The translations under genes and the position numbers were made by a program. Positions 12,802 through 14,288 of a stretch of DNA of 14,288 nucleotides are shown piece after piece (position 1 is the stretch's first letter; each line of letters opens with the position of its first letter). The stretch comes from an uncultured Hyphomicrobiales bacterium (GTDB lineage Bacteria; Pseudomonadota; Alphaproteobacteria; Rhizobiales; CAJQND01). Below the pieces are notes generated by a model. The model was given only the letters and a program-made list of their open reading frames with translations. It had not been told where the DNA came from and ran no database searches. The stretch covers positions 1 through 14,288 of the forward strand of contig CAJQND010000039.1 of NCBI GenBank assembly GCA_905479595.1. Reading direction: 5' to 3'.

Positions 12802-13167
12802 ATGATAAAAACTTCTATGTTCGATGCGGAATCGTGCAAGCGGCTTCTGCAGGGTGCTGGTATTGGCACCATTGCAACCGTGACCCTGGGTTTTGGTCTG
12901 GGTGGTTGGGTGCTTGGAGGCACCGCAGAGAAACAAAGCATGGAAGCTTCCAGAAATGCTGTGGTTTCCGTCTTGGCTCCCATTTGTGTAGACAATTTTC
13001 AGCGTGCAGATGCAGGGACGCAGGCGCTCACCACCTTCCAAAAAGAAGTCATGTATAAGCAGACCGTTCTAATTGAAGAGGGCGGCTGGGCTGTTTTGCC
13101 TGGAAACGAAAAGGCTGGTGTCGGTGTTGCTAGCGCCTGCGCCGCGCTTCTCAGGGAGATAAAATAG
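12802..13167 (+). CDS. Hypothetical membrane-anchored protein
   Basis: A 121-residue protein. A single glycine-rich hydrophobic segment (about 18-39, including GFGLGGWVLGG) likely anchors it, with the C-terminal part outside or inside undetermined. Visible marks are TAEKQ (41-45), LAPICVDNFQ (58-67), GGWAVLPG (94-101) and a C-terminal ACAALL; cysteines are at 12, 62 and 113. I recall similar uncharacterised alphaproteobacterial proteins with a GGWV-x-GGTAEK segment followed by APxCV, but cannot name a family. GAGAGGAAA is a good ribosome binding site. Codon use looks like ordinary coding sequence. It stands alone with no evident operon partner. Confidence 0.75.
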   Translation: MIKTSMFDAESCKRLLQGAGIGTIATVTLGFGLGGWVLGGTAEKQSMEASRNAVVSVLAPICVDNFQRADAGTQALTTFQKEVMYKQTVLIEEGGWAVLPGNEKAGVGVASACAALLREIK

Positions 13168-13355
13168 TCCCCCAAATTATTTAAAGGCACACATTGCCCA
13201 GTCCCAATTTTTGCACCATTTACGGATAGAATTTTTGGGGCTGGCTAACGCTTGTTCAATGCAGTTTAGCGATTTTCACGGCAGTGTCAGAGTAAAGTTG
13301 CTTGAGGCCAAGGTGGCGGCAACCTAGTCTGACCGAATGACCAAACCCAAAGTGC

Positions 13356-13448
13356 TTATCTTTTCAGCACGCAGACGGCGATGGGGAAGCAGATGAGCGC
13401 GACATTGGCGGCAATGGGCACGATAGCGCTGGTAAATGCGACACTCAT
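13356..13448 (-). CDS. Possible 30-residue hydrophobic peptide
   Basis: The minus-strand frame encodes MSVAFTSAIVPIAANVALIC and ends FPIAVCVLKR. It is one continuous transmembrane-like segment with a basic C-terminus. Third codon positions are rich in C and G, as expected of coding sequence here. There is no good ribosome binding site before the ATG and a stop lies just upstream, so it may be chance or the relic of a gene end. Confidence 0.2.
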   Translation of the reverse strand: MSVAFTSAIVPIAANVALICFPIAVCVLKR

Positions 13449-13560
13449 TACTCAGCTAGAAGGAGGCTACGATGAACCAGAAATCATCTCTTGTCGTAAC
13501 CCAAACGTCCTTCACCACAGCTTGTCTAGAAAACGCCAATCGAACTGCGAACCAAAATGA
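13381..13560 (+). CDS. Possible 59-residue protein
   Basis: This frame encodes MGKQMSATLAAMGTIALVNA and a polar C-terminal half. A second ATG at 13393 follows GGGGAAG. It has a weakly hydrophobic N-terminal part. It overlaps the 13472-13564 frame in a different phase and the minus-strand 13356-13448 frame, so not all three can be ordinary genes. Not recognised. Confidence 0.2.
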   Translation: MGKQMSATLAAMGTIALVNATLITQLEGGYDEPEIISCRNPNVLHHSLSRKRQSNCEPK

Positions 13561-13564
13561 CTAG
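13472..13564 (+). CDS. Possible 30-residue peptide with consensus RBS
   Basis: The ATG is preceded by a full AAGGAGG at 5-nt spacing, the strongest ribosome binding site in the window. The peptide begins MNQKSSLVVTQTSFTTACLE and ends NRTANQND. It is polar, has one cysteine and no membrane segment. It may be a small protein, or the start of a gene broken by mutation. The support is the ribosome binding site alone. Confidence 0.35.
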   Translation: MNQKSSLVVTQTSFTTACLENANRTANQND

Positions 13565-13659
13565 CGCGTGTTGCTCACCCGGAGGGGCCAATACTTAAAT
13601 CCACATGTTGGTGATCTCTGGAGGTGATTTTCCCGTTAAAAGTCAAAAGGAGTTTTGCA

Positions 13660-13905
13660 ATGAGAGATCACTACGAAATAGTTATGGACGCCGACAAGAA
13701 CCAGCTTAACGGGCTTCCGCCAGCGCAAAAATTTCAAATTATGGTGTACTTAAGCGCCATGTGGACAATGATTTTCTGTTTCGCCGCGGGCGCGTGGGTC
13801 TGGTATAGTGAGCTTTTACTCGGACATATTGCGGTAGCTCTTGGCATTTTAGTCACCAGCGTAATGTTTAAAAAGCGAAAGTCGCAAATAGATCAGAACG
13901 GGTAG
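13660..13905 (+). CDS. Small two-helix membrane protein, hypothetical
   Basis: An 81-residue inner-membrane protein. A polar N-terminus MRDHYEIVMDADKNQLNGLP (1-20) is followed by two predicted membrane helices (about 28-49 and 53-70) and a basic tail KKRKSQ, suggesting a hairpin topology. I chose ATG 13660, preceded by AAAAGGAG at 8-nt spacing. The frame opens at 13624, but the extra 12 residues lack a ribosome binding site and would put MIFPLKVKRSFA in front. It looks like a real gene from codon use and ribosome binding site. No function can be given. Confidence 0.75.
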   Translation: MRDHYEIVMDADKNQLNGLPPAQKFQIMVYLSAMWTMIFCFAAGAWVWYSELLLGHIAVALGILVTSVMFKKRKSQIDQNG

Positions 13906-14022
13906 AACATCTCCCATTCTGCGAGGTAGTATAATCGCCAAGTTGGTAGGTACAGGGCCGCTAGACGTCCGATCGGGTTCAATGAGATCAGTAACTTAGT
14001 GGGACAGTAAAAGAGGCGTATT

Positions 14023-14238
14023 ATGTCTGGTGAAACCCAAACGCTATTAGACCTGCATGTTGTGGATTTCAATGAAGCAACTGGTGCAATAGTTGTCTCT
14101 GTAGATGCTTTGTTGTTTGAAAATTCAGATGGTCACGAAGCACTTAAAGAAAGGGCAATTGAGATTTTACAGCCTACTCTGCCAGCAAAGATCAAAGAGG
14201 TTTTATTAACTCCACGTGGCACCGCAGAAGACGCATGA
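14023..14238 (+). CDS. Small soluble hypothetical protein
   Basis: A 71-residue acidic protein without membrane segment or cysteine: MSGETQTLLDLHVVDFNEAT..., a central VVSVDALLF strand-like stretch, and a helix-like ALKERAIEILQPTLPAKIKE region. AAAGAGG lies 6 nt before the ATG. It sits 117 bp after the small membrane protein on the same strand. Not recognised. The low-GC codon use resembles its right-hand neighbours more than the secA-argJ block. Confidence 0.6.
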   Translation: MSGETQTLLDLHVVDFNEATGAIVVSVDALLFENSDGHEALKERAIEILQPTLPAKIKEVLLTPRGTAEDA

Positions 14239-14288
14239 ACTGAACGTGCGGCTCCCTGTTCGTTAATACTCGCTGTTGTTTTTGTGGC

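Larger units (their letters stand above)
13168..13659. other. Intergenic stretch with small overlapping frames
   Basis: About 490 bp with no gene of ordinary size. It holds a 30-codon frame with a perfect ribosome binding site (13472-13564), a 59-codon frame in another phase (13381-13560) and a 30-codon hydrophobic frame on the minus strand (13356-13448). No RNA gene, terminator or insertion-sequence end was recognised. It may be a decayed gene region. Confidence 0.4.

Noticed and set aside
12637..13041. 134-codon minus-strand open frame over the branched repeat and the start of the 12802 gene
   Set aside because: Antisense to a gene with a good ribosome binding site, no recognisable domain, and it crosses several inverted repeats.

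Overview
The window looks like a chromosomal segment of an alphaproteobacterium of moderate GC. This is inferred from the gene types and their order, not from an rRNA or marker tree. The run parvulin PPIase / argJ / mutT / NDUFAF5-type methyltransferase / comF next to secA is an arrangement I associate with Alphaproteobacteria. The Flp-type pilin and the Pal-like lipoprotein with paired C-terminal cysteines fit the same group.

Layout. (1) 1-737 has no convincing protein gene. It is a dense array of inverted repeats and short perfect hairpins: two tandem ~180-nt units whose stems covary, a third partial copy in opposite orientation, and a pair of ~60-bp inverted repeats at 192-250 and 659-719. 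(2) 738-2448, minus strand, is an envelope group: a small secreted protein, a Pal-like OmpA-domain lipoprotein and a Tat-exported L,D-transpeptidase. (3) 2649-4424, minus, is a DASS/SLC13-type permease with two cytosolic TrkA-C domains. (4) 4617-7951, minus, holds secA followed 5 nt later by a Sco-type copper protein. (5) 8350-11076, plus, holds a periplasmic parvulin PPIase, argJ and mutT. (6) 11107-11289 is a lone Flp pilin whose stop codon overlaps that of a convergent methyltransferase gene (11286-12200, minus). (7) 12284-12496 is a comF gene cut to its zinc-ribbon N-terminus. (8) 12497-14288 is a disturbed, accessory-looking tail: an IS110-family transposase scrap, a compact multi-branched inverted-repeat structure, and several short orphan genes, most with good ribosome binding sites.

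How the genes work together. secA (export ATPase), the signal-peptide-bearing parvulin (folding of exported proteins), the lipoprotein, the L,D-transpeptidase and the Sco protein all serve export and envelope biogenesis. argJ (arginine biosynthesis), mutT (nucleotide-pool sanitation) and the methyltransferase (probable respiratory complex I assembly factor) are housekeeping genes. The comF truncation next to transposase debris suggests a rearrangement that ended the conserved block and brought in unrelated short genes.

The most notable observation is the structured repeat at 150-620. Stem pairing is kept between copies while stem sequences change by compensatory substitutions. That is the signature of a conserved RNA or single-stranded DNA fold, and I cannot match it to a named family.
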